Below are positions 8,804 to 17,194 of a stretch of 56,534 bases of DNA, piece after piece; within the stretch, counting starts at the first letter, position 1, and every line of letters begins with the position of its first letter. The translations under genes were made by a program, and so were the position numbers. This stretch comes from FLUQ01 sp031551515 (GTDB taxonomy: Bacteria; Desulfobacterota; Desulfovibrionia; Desulfovibrionales; Desulfovibrionaceae). The notes below the pieces were generated by a model. It ran no database searches. It was not told the origin of the DNA and was given only the letters and a program-made list of their open reading frames with translations. Location: the NCBI GenBank assembly GCA_031551515.1, contig JAVBNL010000025.1, forward strand, positions 1 to 56,534, written 5' to 3'.

Positions 8804-8829
8804 TTATCATGTCAAATAACGCGCGTCAA
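8801..8829 (-). promoter_or_regulatory. Sigma-70-type promoter of the TAXI-TRAP operon
   Basis: Reading the minus strand, TTGACG (8824-8829) and TAACAT (8801-8806) are 17 bases apart, about 120 bases before the receptor start. The surrounding 233-base gap is AT-rich compared with the genes and holds no other coding sequence. Confidence 0.5.
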
Positions 8830-8874
8830 TATAGATTGCATGGTTGCATATCGACAAAATTGATATGTGTGGAT

Positions 8875-8907
8875 AAAACGTGGACAAGCATTGCTTGCCC
8901 ACGTTTT
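8875..8907 (-). terminator. Rho-independent-type terminator after putA
   Basis: A near-perfect stem AAAACGTGG(G)CAAGC / GCTTG(T)CCACGTTTT with a short loop starts 6 bases after the putA stop on the minus strand. The 3' arm ends in TTTT. It should separate putA from the TAXI operon. Confidence 0.7.
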
Positions 8908-8912
8908 GCCTC

Positions 8913-11900
8913 TTAGATCCAGTCATCGTCCTCAGCTATGGGAGTAAAGCCCCGTCTTAGCGTATTTTCTGTCACGCAGCGCGGGTCCATGAACTGCAGC
9001 AGATAATCCGGGCCTCCGGCTTTGGAGCCTACACCCGACATATTGAAGCCTCCAAAAGGCTGGCGTTCCACCATTGCTCCGGTGCTGCCCCTGTTGAGGT
9101 ACAGATTGCCTACCCGGAATTTTTCACGGGCTTTGGCAAGATTTTCGGGGCTGCGCGAGAAAACCCCCCCTGTTAACGCGAATTTGGTGCTCTGGGCTAT
9201 TTCCAAAGCCTCGCCAAAGTTTCGGGCACGCATAACAGCCAGAACCGGTCCAAAAATTTCTTCCTGGGCGATGCGATGCTCGGGCTTGATGCCGTCGACT
9301 ATAACCAGCGGCACATACGCGCCTTTCTCAGGGATGTCGGTGCGTTTGACCAGAACGTTTCCTTCTTCTTCGGCGAGCCGGATATAGTGGTAAATCCCCT
9401 TTTGCAAAGAGACATCGGCAATGGGCCCCATGTAGTTGGCCGGGTTGTCGGCAGGCCCGATGGCCAGCGATGCAGCCGCGTGCGTCAGGCGCTTGATGAA
9501 TGTGTCGTAAATGGGGTCCAGGACCACGACCCTGGAACAGGCCGAGCATTTCTGCCCTTGGAATCCGAAGGCGGAGTAGATGATCTGCGTTACGGCCTCG
9601 TCGAGGTCGGCGTCATCGTCCACAATAATCGCGTTTTTGCCGCCCATCTCGGCGATGACGCGTTTGACTTGATATTGGCCAGGCTGCACTTTCGCGGCTT
9701 TTTCCATGATGTGCAGGCCGACATCCATGGAGCCGGTGAAGCAGATGACGCTGATATCCGGGTGTTCAACCAGGTAGTCGCCCATTACGGAGCTTTTTCC
9801 CGGGCAATAGTTGAATACGCCATCGGGCAGGCCAGCTTCGCGGAACAGCTCCACGAGGTTGAAACCGATTGCCGATGCGAGCGAAGAGGGTTTGAAAATG
9901 ACCGGATTGCCCGTGACAATGGCCGCACAGGCCATGCCCATGGAAATGGCGAACGGAAAATTCCAGGGCGCGATGACTGCGGCGATGCCCTTTGGCTGGT
10001 AAAACAGAGCGTTATACTCTCCAGGTGCCCTGCCCATGCGTCTCGGGTAACTGAGGCGGATCATCTCTCTTGCGTAATATTCAAGAAAATCAATACCTTC
10101 AGCAACATCGTTATAGGCCTGATCCCATTGCTTGCCGACTTCCAGTGTTTGCAGCGCCGACAGTTCAAAGATGCGCTTTCGCGCGGCTTCCGCTGTTTTA
10201 CGCAAAAAATTGGCGCGTTGCAGGGCTGGTGTATCCCTCCAGGCCGGGAAAACGGCTTTTGCGGCTGCCAGTGCCGCGTCAATTTCTTCTTTCCCGGCCT
10301 GGCACACATTGGCTATGACCTCATCCGGGTTGGCGGGGTTTACGGTGGGCAGCGTCAAGCCCGATGTAATCTCTTTTCCGTTTATAAAAAGAGGCATCGT
10401 CCTGCCTGCGTGAGAGCGCACGTTTACCAGGCCCTGCCTGTACGCTGCCCGGTTTTGGGGGATGGTAAAGTCTATCAGCGGTTCATTTTTGAAAGGAGGC
10501 AGGATCTCTTTTTTTGCGGTTTCGTTTTGCGAAGGGGCCGCCCGTTGCTCCGAGAGGACTCGTTCAAGCGTTATGGCGGGATTTTCCATGAGTTGCTCAA
10601 TTGCCGTGCCGTCCGCGAAGCTTTGTTTCAGAAAAGATTCATTGGCCGTATTTTCCAAAAGACGCCGAACAAGGTATGCCATGCCGGGGATGATGTCCCC
10701 ATAGGGGCAGTATAGACGCACGCGGCCGGCGACATTGCGCAGCCCCTTTCGGACCGGCTCGGCCATGCCGTAAAGCACCTGGAATTCATAGCGGGATTCC
10801 GGCACCTTCAGTTCTTTGGCTATTTCCGTGACAGCGGCGATGGTCCGCACGTTATGCGATGCGCAGGCAAAATATACCATAGCATGGTTTTCGAGGAGCA
10901 TGCGGGAGATCCGTTCGTAGTTTATGTCCGATTCGGGCTTTCTGGTCCAAACCGGCACAGGCCAGCCGTTCTGTTTGGCGGTGACGGTTTCCGCGTCCCA
11001 GTATGCTCCCTTAACCAAGCGGATAGCGATGGGAAGGCCCTCTTTCTTGCTCCAGTCGACAAGGCTTTGGGCATCGTTTTCGCAATCAGTCAAATAAGCC
11101 TGTAAAACCAGGCATAGGTGCGGATAATTCCGGAACTCCGGGGCTGAGCGAAGGCGTTTGTAGAGTTCAATGGTCATTTCCTTGTACTTCAGCTGCTCCA
11201 TGTCGATGCAGAGAAACCCGCCAAGGGCCATAATCTTTTTATACAGCGGCGCTATCCGGCGATACATGCCTTCCACGGAATCTTCCTGGGCGACCGGTTT
11301 TGCCTGCGAGTACAGCGCGGACGGCTTGATGGAAATATTGATCTTGGGCATGCAGCCCCAATCGAATTCGGGGTTCGGCCCGGGCCCGGTTAACGGTTTC
11401 CAATTGTTTTGGTCCTTGGCCATGGCATCTAAGACTTCATGGTATCCCGCGGCATATGTATCGGCCTCTTCCTCATTGACGGACGCTTCGCCCAGCAGGT
11501 CAACGGTGAACGCAAAGCCGTCCTTGCGCAGCTTGGCCAAGCCCTTCATGGCTTCAGCGACATTTTGCCCGATAATGAATTGCCGGCCCATGGCTTCAAT
11601 GTTCGACCTGATAGTGCTGCCCATAAGCTTGCCGGTCAACGCGCCGCCGATGCCCGATGCCGTACCCGCACCCCAGCGGAGCACGGCGGGTACATCGGAA
11701 TCGCCGGTAGCAAAGTACTCCCGAATATGGCGGAGGAGTGATTCGGGGGTGTTCAGGTAGGGCATCACATCCACGAAGCGGAACAACTGGACCTTGAAAT
11801 TTTCGTTTTTCATGGACCAGTCCATTACCTTTCCCGTCCACCATCCTTTGTTGAAAATGGAAGGGGCCTCACCGCTGATGCTTGCAAAGAACTTCTTGCC

Positions 11901-11936
11901 TGTCTCAACAATTCTTTGCTCTAGGGCCTGATTCAT
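8913..11936 (-). CDS. putA: Bifunctional proline dehydrogenase / L-glutamate gamma-semialdehyde dehydrogenase
   Basis: This 1007-residue PutA oxidises proline to glutamate in two steps. An FAD-dependent proline dehydrogenase barrel (about residues 110-450, with LVKGAYWDAE) passes electrons to quinone. An NAD-dependent aldehyde dehydrogenase follows (about 510-990, with PWNFPFAISMG, AEMGGKNAI and the catalytic cysteine in GFQGQKCSACSR). There is no N-terminal ribbon-helix-helix domain, so unlike E. coli PutA it does not repress itself. Control more likely comes from the divergent GntR gene through the site at 11974-11993. The ATG at 11936 has a GGAGG site just upstream. It may feed on the ligand of the adjoining TRAP system, but that is not shown. 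Confidence 0.97.
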   Translation of the reverse strand: MNQALEQRIVETGKKFFASISGEAPSIFNKGWWTGKVMDWSMKNENFKVQLFRFVDVMPYLNTPESLLRHIREYFATGDSDVPAVLRWGAGTASGIGGALTGKLMGSTIRSNIEAMGRQFIIGQNVAEAMKGLAKLRKDGFAFTVDLLGEASVNEEEADTYAAGYHEVLDAMAKDQNNWKPLTGPGPNPEFDWGCMPKINISIKPSALYSQAKPVAQEDSVEGMYRRIAPLYKKIMALGGFLCIDMEQLKYKEMTIELYKRLRSAPEFRNYPHLCLVLQAYLTDCENDAQSLVDWSKKEGLPIAIRLVKGAYWDAETVTAKQNGWPVPVWTRKPESDINYERISRMLLENHAMVYFACASHNVRTIAAVTEIAKELKVPESRYEFQVLYGMAEPVRKGLRNVAGRVRLYCPYGDIIPGMAYLVRRLLENTANESFLKQSFADGTAIEQLMENPAITLERVLSEQRAAPSQNETAKKEILPPFKNEPLIDFTIPQNRAAYRQGLVNVRSHAGRTMPLFINGKEITSGLTLPTVNPANPDEVIANVCQAGKEEIDAALAAAKAVFPAWRDTPALQRANFLRKTAEAARKRIFELSALQTLEVGKQWDQAYNDVAEGIDFLEYYAREMIRLSYPRRMGRAPGEYNALFYQPKGIAAVIAPWNFPFAISMGMACAAIVTGNPVIFKPSSLASAIGFNLVELFREAGLPDGVFNYCPGKSSVMGDYLVEHPDISVICFTGSMDVGLHIMEKAAKVQPGQYQVKRVIAEMGGKNAIIVDDDADLDEAVTQIIYSAFGFQGQKCSACSRVVVLDPIYDTFIKRLTHAAASLAIGPADNPANYMGPIADVSLQKGIYHYIRLAEEEGNVLVKRTDIPEKGAYVPLVIVDGIKPEHRIAQEEIFGPVLAVMRARNFGEALEIAQSTKFALTGGVFSRSPENLAKAREKFRVGNLYLNRGSTGAMVERQPFGGFNMSGVGSKAGGPDYLLQFMDPRCVTENTLRRGFTPIAEDDDWI

Positions 11937-11973
11937 GCTTCCTCCCGTGGATCTGGCAAAGTTGCACGTATTG

Positions 11974-11993
11974 TTTTCTAGACTTCTAACATT
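11974..11993. promoter_or_regulatory. Probable GntR operator at the putA promoter
   Basis: TTTTCTAG-ACTT-CTAACATT aligns with CATTCTAG-N4-CTAGAATG with the same 4-base spacer; the outer bases are degenerate. It overlaps the putA -10 element, so binding would block transcription. The adjoining TAGAATGTTA ten-mer (minus strand) also occurs at the TAXI promoter. Confidence 0.45.
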
Positions 11994-12011
11994 CTAATAT
12001 GCATATGTCAA
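11983..12011 (-). promoter_or_regulatory. putA promoter
   Basis: On the minus strand, a perfect -35 TTGACA (12006-12011) is followed after 17 bases by TAGAAG (11983-11988), about 50 bases before the putA start. The operator-like palindrome covers the -10 element. Confidence 0.55.
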
Positions 12012-12258
12012 CTTGCCGTTTTCCGGCTTTGCCGGCAAGGGGTCGTCATGCCGTTGCGCTGTGAGGTGGTTTCGCCTAAAAGGTCTTTGGCTCAGCCATA
12101 TTAAAGACGTATCGTGCTGTAGCGGCGGCGATGAGTGGGTAGGGTTACAGTTCTCATTGGGAACTCTACCAGTGTATTTTTTCAGAAGCCTATGTTTTAG
12201 AATGGTATAGATATCAACATTCATCAGGAATGGCGTTGATTTTAACGCGTACTTGATG

Positions 12259-12278
12259 CATTCTAGGAGTCTAGAATG
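12259..12278. promoter_or_regulatory. Palindromic operator upstream of gntR
   Basis: CATTCTAG-GAGT-CTAGAATG is a perfect 8+4+8 palindrome, 55 bases before the gntR start. TTGATG (12253-12258) lies just before it and TATAAA (12279-12284) just after. Autoregulation by the encoded FCD-type regulator is the natural reading. Confidence 0.65.
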
Positions 12279-12332
12279 TATAAATGTGAAATGAAGGGTT
12301 GTCTGTTTTAATAGAAATAGTTGGAGTTTTTT

Positions 12333-13019
12333 ATGCGGAGAAAAATGAGTGCCACCCTGCTGGAAGCGCCGGAGAGGGTGATTGCTTTAAAAGCCACAGT
12401 CATGGAGGAAATCCGTGAGCGGATAATGGACGGGCGTTATGCTTTGGGCCAGCGCTTGTCCGAAAACCAGCTTGCCCAGGAGATGAATACGAGCCGTGCT
12501 CCTGTGCATGATGCTTTGCTTACGCTGCGCAACGAAGGATTGGTGCAGATATTCCCGCAGCGCGGTTCATTTGTGTTCAATCCGGGCCCTGAAGAAATCT
12601 TTTCCTTGTATGAGGTCAGCGGCGTTTATGAGATGGGAGCGCTGTGCCTGGCTATGGAACGTGATTTAGATACGTTGGTCCAGATGCTGGAAGACGCCAT
12701 GCTCCATGGGCATGAAGCATTGAGGAAGCAAGATCGGCGGGCGTGGGCCAAAGCCGACAGGCTTTTTCACGAGTCCATTGTCCATGTGGCGGGCAACCTT
12801 TTTCTGACCCAAGCGTATCAGTCCATAGTCGCACGAACCGCCGCGCTCGTGTTCCAGATACCGTTGGATATCGAGCGGATGAAGAATTCTCTGAGGCAAC
12901 ATGAACAAATCTCTTCCTTTGTCAAAAAAGGGGATTTTGAGAAAGCATCCAGGATGTTGCGTGCGAATAACCAGACAATGGGAAGGACAGGAACCGCGGA
13001 TAAAATGGACGATGTGTGA
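12333..13019 (+). CDS. GntR-family regulator, FadR/FCD subfamily
   Basis: This is a 228-residue transcription factor. The N-terminal winged helix (about residues 15-75) contains the typical GntR run MEEIRERIMDGRYALGQRLS and a QLAQEMNTSRAPVHDAL recognition helix. An all-helical FCD ligand domain follows, with a metal-site histidine in DRLFHESIV. ATG 12333 is preceded at good distance by TTGGAG; a TTG start at 12321 is possible but places the ribosome site inside the gene. It is divergent from putA. Matching palindromes lie at its own promoter, at putA and at the TAXI operon, so it probably represses all three until an acid or amino acid ligand binds. The effector is unknown. Confidence 0.92.
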   Translation: MRRKMSATLLEAPERVIALKATVMEEIRERIMDGRYALGQRLSENQLAQEMNTSRAPVHDALLTLRNEGLVQIFPQRGSFVFNPGPEEIFSLYEVSGVYEMGALCLAMERDLDTLVQMLEDAMLHGHEALRKQDRRAWAKADRLFHESIVHVAGNLFLTQAYQSIVARTAALVFQIPLDIERMKNSLRQHEQISSFVKKGDFEKASRMLRANNQTMGRTGTADKMDDV

Positions 13020-13093
13020 GCTGAAGATGCTGTGGTCTTGCTGTCTGCCGTGGCGGCCGAATTTGACAACCTGGCTCACCCGCTGAACAGGCG

Positions 13094-14395
13094 TTAAAAA
13101 GGAAATACCCCAATGGCGGCCGCAATAAAGGTCATAATGATGCTGCAGCCCCAAAGCCAGGGAATGGCGAAACGTTGCAGATCCGCCAGGCTCAGACCCG
13201 TCATGCCGATCAGCAAAAAGCAGGACGGGGTCAGGGGGCTGACGCCGAAGCCGGTGGTGTAGGTGCCGAGCAGCGCCGCTCTGGCCACTTGCACCGGGTC
13301 GCCGCCAAGGGTTTTGTACGCTTCGGCTATAACCGGCATCACGCCGAAATAAAAAGAATCCGGGTCGAAAAACAGGCTGAGCGGCATGCTGACAAGGCCC
13401 AGCATAAAGGGTACATGCTGTTCCATGCTGGGCGGAATGATCGTGACCAATGCCTGGGCCATGGCTGAGATGATGCCCGTGTTTTTCATCACGCCGACAA
13501 AAGCGCCCGCGCCGAGCAAAATGCTGCCCATCATCAGGGCGGGCTTGGCGTGGGCGTCGATGCGCTTCAACTGGTCGACCACGTTCGGGTAATTGAGGGG
13601 CAGGGCAACGGAAATGCCCAGCATGAAAGCCACGACGGCGTCCAGCGTATGGGTGACCATGGCCGCGATTATCGCCAGCGTAAGGATGATATTGAACCAG
13701 AAATTACGGGGGCGGCGCAAGATTTGCTGTTCTTCGGTCAGGGTGTAGGTCAGGGTTTCTGAAACGCAGTCTTGCGTGGCGAGATTCAGGCGTTTTTCTT
13801 CTTTTTTGCCGAGATACCATGAGATGACGAACATCAGCACAAGGCCGCAAAGCTGCACGGGAATAAGGGGCGTGAAGAGAACCGTGGAAGACATCTGCAT
13901 CACTGCGGCGGCGCGCACCATGGGGCCGATCCAGGGTAGAAAGTTGATGCCCGCGCTCATGGCGATAATGCAGGCCAGCACGCGCCTGTCCATGCCCAGG
14001 CGGTCATACAGCGGCATCATGGCGGGCACGGTCAGCATGATCGTGACCGCGCCGGACCCGTCCAGGTGAATGATCAGCGCCAAGAGCGCCGTGCCCACGG
14101 TAATGCGGGTGGGGCTGCAACCCACTCTGCGCAGGATGCGAGTGATGATGGGGTCCATAACCCCCGCGTCGGAAACCACGCCGAAATAGAGAATGGCGAA
14201 AATGATCATGCCGGTGACGGGAATGATGGCGCGCAAACCAGCAACTATGAACGCGCTGGCTTCGGTCGGGCTGTACCCGGCAATAAGCGCGCCTATGAAA
14301 GGCGCCACCACCATGGCGACCATGGGGGAAACGCGTTTGCTCATGATGCCCGCCAACACGGCGGCGATAATGCCAATCCCTATCAGTGCGAGCAT
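13094..14395 (-). CDS. CitMHS-family citrate-metal/proton symporter
   Basis: This 433-residue inner-membrane protein has about 11-12 predicted helices and matches CitMHS citrate transporters in length and pattern (LIIHLDGSGAVTIMLTVPAM, SAGINFLPWIGPM, LGTYTTGFGVSPLTPSCFLL near the C-terminus). Members take up citrate bound to a divalent metal, or free citrate with protons. The ATG at 14395 has a GAAGG site; a longer open frame upstream would overlap ybeY. It begins 13 bases after the ybeY stop, so it may be read through from the phoH unit. Citrate import would fit citC at the window start, 12 kb away, but the two are not adjacent. Confidence 0.87.
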   Translation of the reverse strand: MLALIGIGIIAAVLAGIMSKRVSPMVAMVVAPFIGALIAGYSPTEASAFIVAGLRAIIPVTGMIIFAILYFGVVSDAGVMDPIITRILRRVGCSPTRITVGTALLALIIHLDGSGAVTIMLTVPAMMPLYDRLGMDRRVLACIIAMSAGINFLPWIGPMVRAAAVMQMSSTVLFTPLIPVQLCGLVLMFVISWYLGKKEEKRLNLATQDCVSETLTYTLTEEQQILRRPRNFWFNIILTLAIIAAMVTHTLDAVVAFMLGISVALPLNYPNVVDQLKRIDAHAKPALMMGSILLGAGAFVGVMKNTGIISAMAQALVTIIPPSMEQHVPFMLGLVSMPLSLFFDPDSFYFGVMPVIAEAYKTLGGDPVQVARAALLGTYTTGFGVSPLTPSCFLLIGMTGLSLADLQRFAIPWLWGCSIIMTFIAAAIGVFPF

Positions 14396-14408
14396 GAAGG
14401 CACCTTCG

Positions 14409-14816
14409 TCATATGTGTAGTGTAGGGAATTCGCGCAGCGCTTGCAGCCCGGCCTCTTCCGCGTTTTTTTGCACGCGGTCCATCTCCGGGCCGTGATCAA
14501 GGCCTGTCAGATGGGCAAGGCCGTGGGCCAGAAGGCGTATGGCGTGCTCCGCCGGATCTTGGCCATAAAGCAGACATTCGCGGCGCAGGGTGTCTACAGA
14601 CAGTAGCAGCTGCCCAGGCGCCCCCCCCTCAGGCGGAAACGATACGATATTCGTCGGTCCCCGGCAACCCAGGTAGCGCTCATTGGCTGCGCTGATTTGC
14701 GCGTCGTTTGTCAGGGCCAGTTCTACGTTTTCAGGGGAAAGGCCACAAGAGCGGGCCATGTGGTCCAGCAGGCGGGCCAGTTCTCTTTGGTCGAAGGGCA
14801 TCTTCCAGACGATCAT
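14409..14816 (-). CDS. ybeY: Endoribonuclease YbeY
   Basis: This is a 135-residue zinc-dependent endoribonuclease of the YbeY family, involved in 16S rRNA 3'-end maturation and ribosome quality control. The metal site HGLAHLTGLDH (H3xH5xH pattern) lies near residues 98-108, and the family's N-terminal NIVSFP strand is present. It overlaps the upstream HD phosphohydrolase gene by 4 bases and sits in the common phoH-HD protein-ybeY order, which supports joint transcription. It is slightly shorter than the E. coli protein. Confidence 0.93.
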   Translation of the reverse strand: MIVWKMPFDQRELARLLDHMARSCGLSPENVELALTNDAQISAANERYLGCRGPTNIVSFPPEGGAPGQLLLSVDTLRRECLLYGQDPAEHAIRLLAHGLAHLTGLDHGPEMDRVQKNAEEAGLQALREFPTLHI

Positions 14817-17194
14817 TGCAGGGGAGCCGTGCCTTCTTTTTCCGGCTGCTCGTCTTTCCCCTGCTTGGGGGCGAGGTCAAGCGGGGGGCAGGTTTCACCG
14901 CTGACGGCGTCGGACAAAGCGGTTTTGGCGCCTTCGTCGGCGGTTTTGCCCGCTTTGCGGTTGTCCAGGCGTTCTTGGGCGGTCGGTTTGAGCGGCACTT
15001 TGTCCGGGTATTTGATGCGGTGGTGAAAGAGCCCGGCCAGTACATGCAGGAAGCTTTGCGAAAGTTTGTTCAGGTCTTTCAGGGTCAGATCGGTTTCATC
15101 AAGCTGGCCCGAGGCAAAAATACCTTTGATTATATTGGCGATATGGGTTTGCAGCCTGTTCGGGGTGGGGTCGTCCAGGGTGCGGCTTGACGCTTCCACA
15201 ATGTCGGCCAGCATGACCAGGGCGGCTTCGCGGCTCTGCGGTTTGGGGCCGGGGTAGCTGAAATCTTCCAGGCGTGGGTTTTCGCCGGTTTCGTGCGCTT
15301 TTTTATAGAAATAGGTGATCAGGTTGCTGCCGTGGTGCTGGCGTATGATGTCGATGACCTCCGCACCCAGGCGGTGGGCTTGCGCCAGCTCCACTCCCTT
15401 TTTGACGTGCGACGTTAGAACGAGCGCGCTCATGGAGGGGGCCAGGCGGTCGTGGGGGTTGTCGCGGCTGAACTGGTTTTCGATGAAATAGTCGGGCCGC
15501 GTGATTTTACCCACGTCGTGGTACAGAGCCGCCACTTTGCACAAAAGGCTCTGCGCGCCGATAGTCTTGGCGCCGGCTTCCACAAGCTGGGATACAATCA
15601 GCGAGTGGTGATAGGTGCCTGGCGCGGAAATCATAAGCTCGCGCAGGATGGGCTGGTCCAGGTTGAGCAGCTCCATCAGGCGAAAGCGCGTCACATAGCC
15701 GAACAGCATTTCCATGAGCGGGCCCAGGGCGAAGATCACGAACATGGACAGGAACCCGCCCGCCAGCACGGCGACGGCTTCTTGAAAATAGCGGGTGTGC
15801 AGGCCGCCCTGGGTGAAGGTCGCGCCAGCCCACATGACAAAAAGGCCCGCCAGCAGGGGCAGAATGGATTTGACGACGTCCTGGCGGTTTTGCGTGCGCA
15901 CGATCAGCCAGGTGTTCCACATGGCGCTGAGGAAATAGAAGATGAAGAGCGCAAGCGAACCCTTGTGCATGACGGAGCAGAAAAAGGCGAGCAAAAGCCC
16001 GGTCACCACATAGCGGCGGGTGGAGAAAATCAGCGCTGAAAGCCCGGCCACCCCGGCCAGGGGCAAGGCATAGGCCAGCGTTTCCGGCGAAAATGTGGGG
16101 TTCGTTTCAACCAGCTTTTGCCCCAGCAATCCCAGGGTTTTGGCCGAAAGCGCCACCAGGCCTACCAACACGCCGATGAAAATCAGGTCTTTTTGCTGCA
16201 CTGGCGAAGAAGCCTTGCCGCTGGGTGAAAAGAACAGCCCCGAGGCGATCAGCAGCGAAACGCAGAATATGCCGATGAACTGCGTGTGGCGAAAACGGTC
16301 GCTTTTGCGCTGGCCAAGAGCTTGCAGCTTCAGCTGCTGTTCGTAATTGACGCGTTCGCCCTGGCGCACAATGACCTCGCCCCGCTGCACCTGGTGCAGG
16401 GTGGGTTCCATGGCTTGCAAAATAGCGGTCGCGCGGGTTTTGGTCAGGTCATAGTTGGGGGTCAGGGTGGGGGAGAGCAGGCTCCCTACCAGCGCGAGCG
16501 CCGCGCGTTTGCCCAGCACCGATTTTTGCGGCAGGTCTCTGAGCATGGCCGCAAGTTCAGTCTGCACTGCGCGCAGGTCGGGAATCAACTGCGCTTCGGA
16601 ATATTGCGTTTCCTGGCCGGTTCTGGTGTTGCGGACGATAACGCCGCCTTTGTACCCAAGCAGCAGGCGAATATCGGAAATGATGCCGCCGGAGAAACGA
16701 TGTTCCATCCAGGGCAGAATCTGGTTCAAAACCATGCTCTGGATTTCCGGCGTGGTCAGGGTTTGAAAAACGCGGGGCTGAATTTCCTCGCCGGTTTCTT
16801 CCGCCAGGCGGGCGCGGATCTGTTCGCGCATATCCGGCGCGGCAGCGTTGATTTCGGTGAAAAGGGCCTGAAGCTGGCCGCGCAGGCTGTTCAGCCCTTC
16901 GGGCGCGAGGTCGCAGAACAGCGGCTGCATGGCCTTCATCTGTTCTTGCCGGTTTTTGGTCGCGCGGCTGTCTTCAAGCACAAAACTGTGGTCGGCGACG
17001 ACGTCGCTGGAGGCCACTTCGCCGGCCAGATACACGCGGACCGGCGGGGTGAAGCTTAAACTGGCGAGAACCGAGAGCGCCGCCAGTATGCAGATAAGAA
17101 CGAGAGCCCCTCGCCCCACGCAGTTGCAGTGCAGCCAGGCGCGCAGGCGGGAGACGTTTCTCTCGAAATTACTTTGGAGTTTCGTATTGTTCAT
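14813..17194 (-). CDS. 7TMR-HDED/HD-domain membrane phosphohydrolase (PgpH-like)
   Basis: This 793-residue protein has the architecture of PgpH-type cyclic di-AMP phosphodiesterases. It has one N-terminal membrane helix (about 28-50), an extracytoplasmic 7TMR-HDED region to about 300, seven membrane helices (about 305-500) and a cytoplasmic HD domain. The HD domain shows APGTYHHSLIVSQLVE and LYHDVGKITRPDYF (HD pair near residue 558), with later metal ligands in HHGSNLI. The acidic/basic C-terminal tail is not conserved. It starts inside the 3' end of phoH (26-base overlap) and overlaps ybeY by 4 bases. Cyclic di-AMP as substrate is inferred from the family; no diadenylate cyclase gene is in this window. 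Confidence 0.9.
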   Translation of the reverse strand: MNNTKLQSNFERNVSRLRAWLHCNCVGRGALVLICILAALSVLASLSFTPPVRVYLAGEVASSDVVADHSFVLEDSRATKNRQEQMKAMQPLFCDLAPEGLNSLRGQLQALFTEINAAAPDMREQIRARLAEETGEEIQPRVFQTLTTPEIQSMVLNQILPWMEHRFSGGIISDIRLLLGYKGGVIVRNTRTGQETQYSEAQLIPDLRAVQTELAAMLRDLPQKSVLGKRAALALVGSLLSPTLTPNYDLTKTRATAILQAMEPTLHQVQRGEVIVRQGERVNYEQQLKLQALGQRKSDRFRHTQFIGIFCVSLLIASGLFFSPSGKASSPVQQKDLIFIGVLVGLVALSAKTLGLLGQKLVETNPTFSPETLAYALPLAGVAGLSALIFSTRRYVVTGLLLAFFCSVMHKGSLALFIFYFLSAMWNTWLIVRTQNRQDVVKSILPLLAGLFVMWAGATFTQGGLHTRYFQEAVAVLAGGFLSMFVIFALGPLMEMLFGYVTRFRLMELLNLDQPILRELMISAPGTYHHSLIVSQLVEAGAKTIGAQSLLCKVAALYHDVGKITRPDYFIENQFSRDNPHDRLAPSMSALVLTSHVKKGVELAQAHRLGAEVIDIIRQHHGSNLITYFYKKAHETGENPRLEDFSYPGPKPQSREAALVMLADIVEASSRTLDDPTPNRLQTHIANIIKGIFASGQLDETDLTLKDLNKLSQSFLHVLAGLFHHRIKYPDKVPLKPTAQERLDNRKAGKTADEGAKTALSDAVSGETCPPLDLAPKQGKDEQPEKEGTAPLQ

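Larger units (their letters stand above)
11937..12332. other. Divergent control region between putA and gntR
   Basis: This 396-base gap contains no credible gene. It holds the putA promoter, two full operator-like palindromes (11974-11993 and 12259-12278), and extra half sites CATTCTAA at 11990-11997 and TTAGAATG at 12197-12204. The middle part (about 12020-12190) shows no recognisable element. Confidence 0.6.

Noticed and set aside
12013..12210. A small open frame of 65 codons in the putA-gntR gap
   Set aside because: It has no ribosome site, unusual composition and overlaps the control region; coding is not supported.
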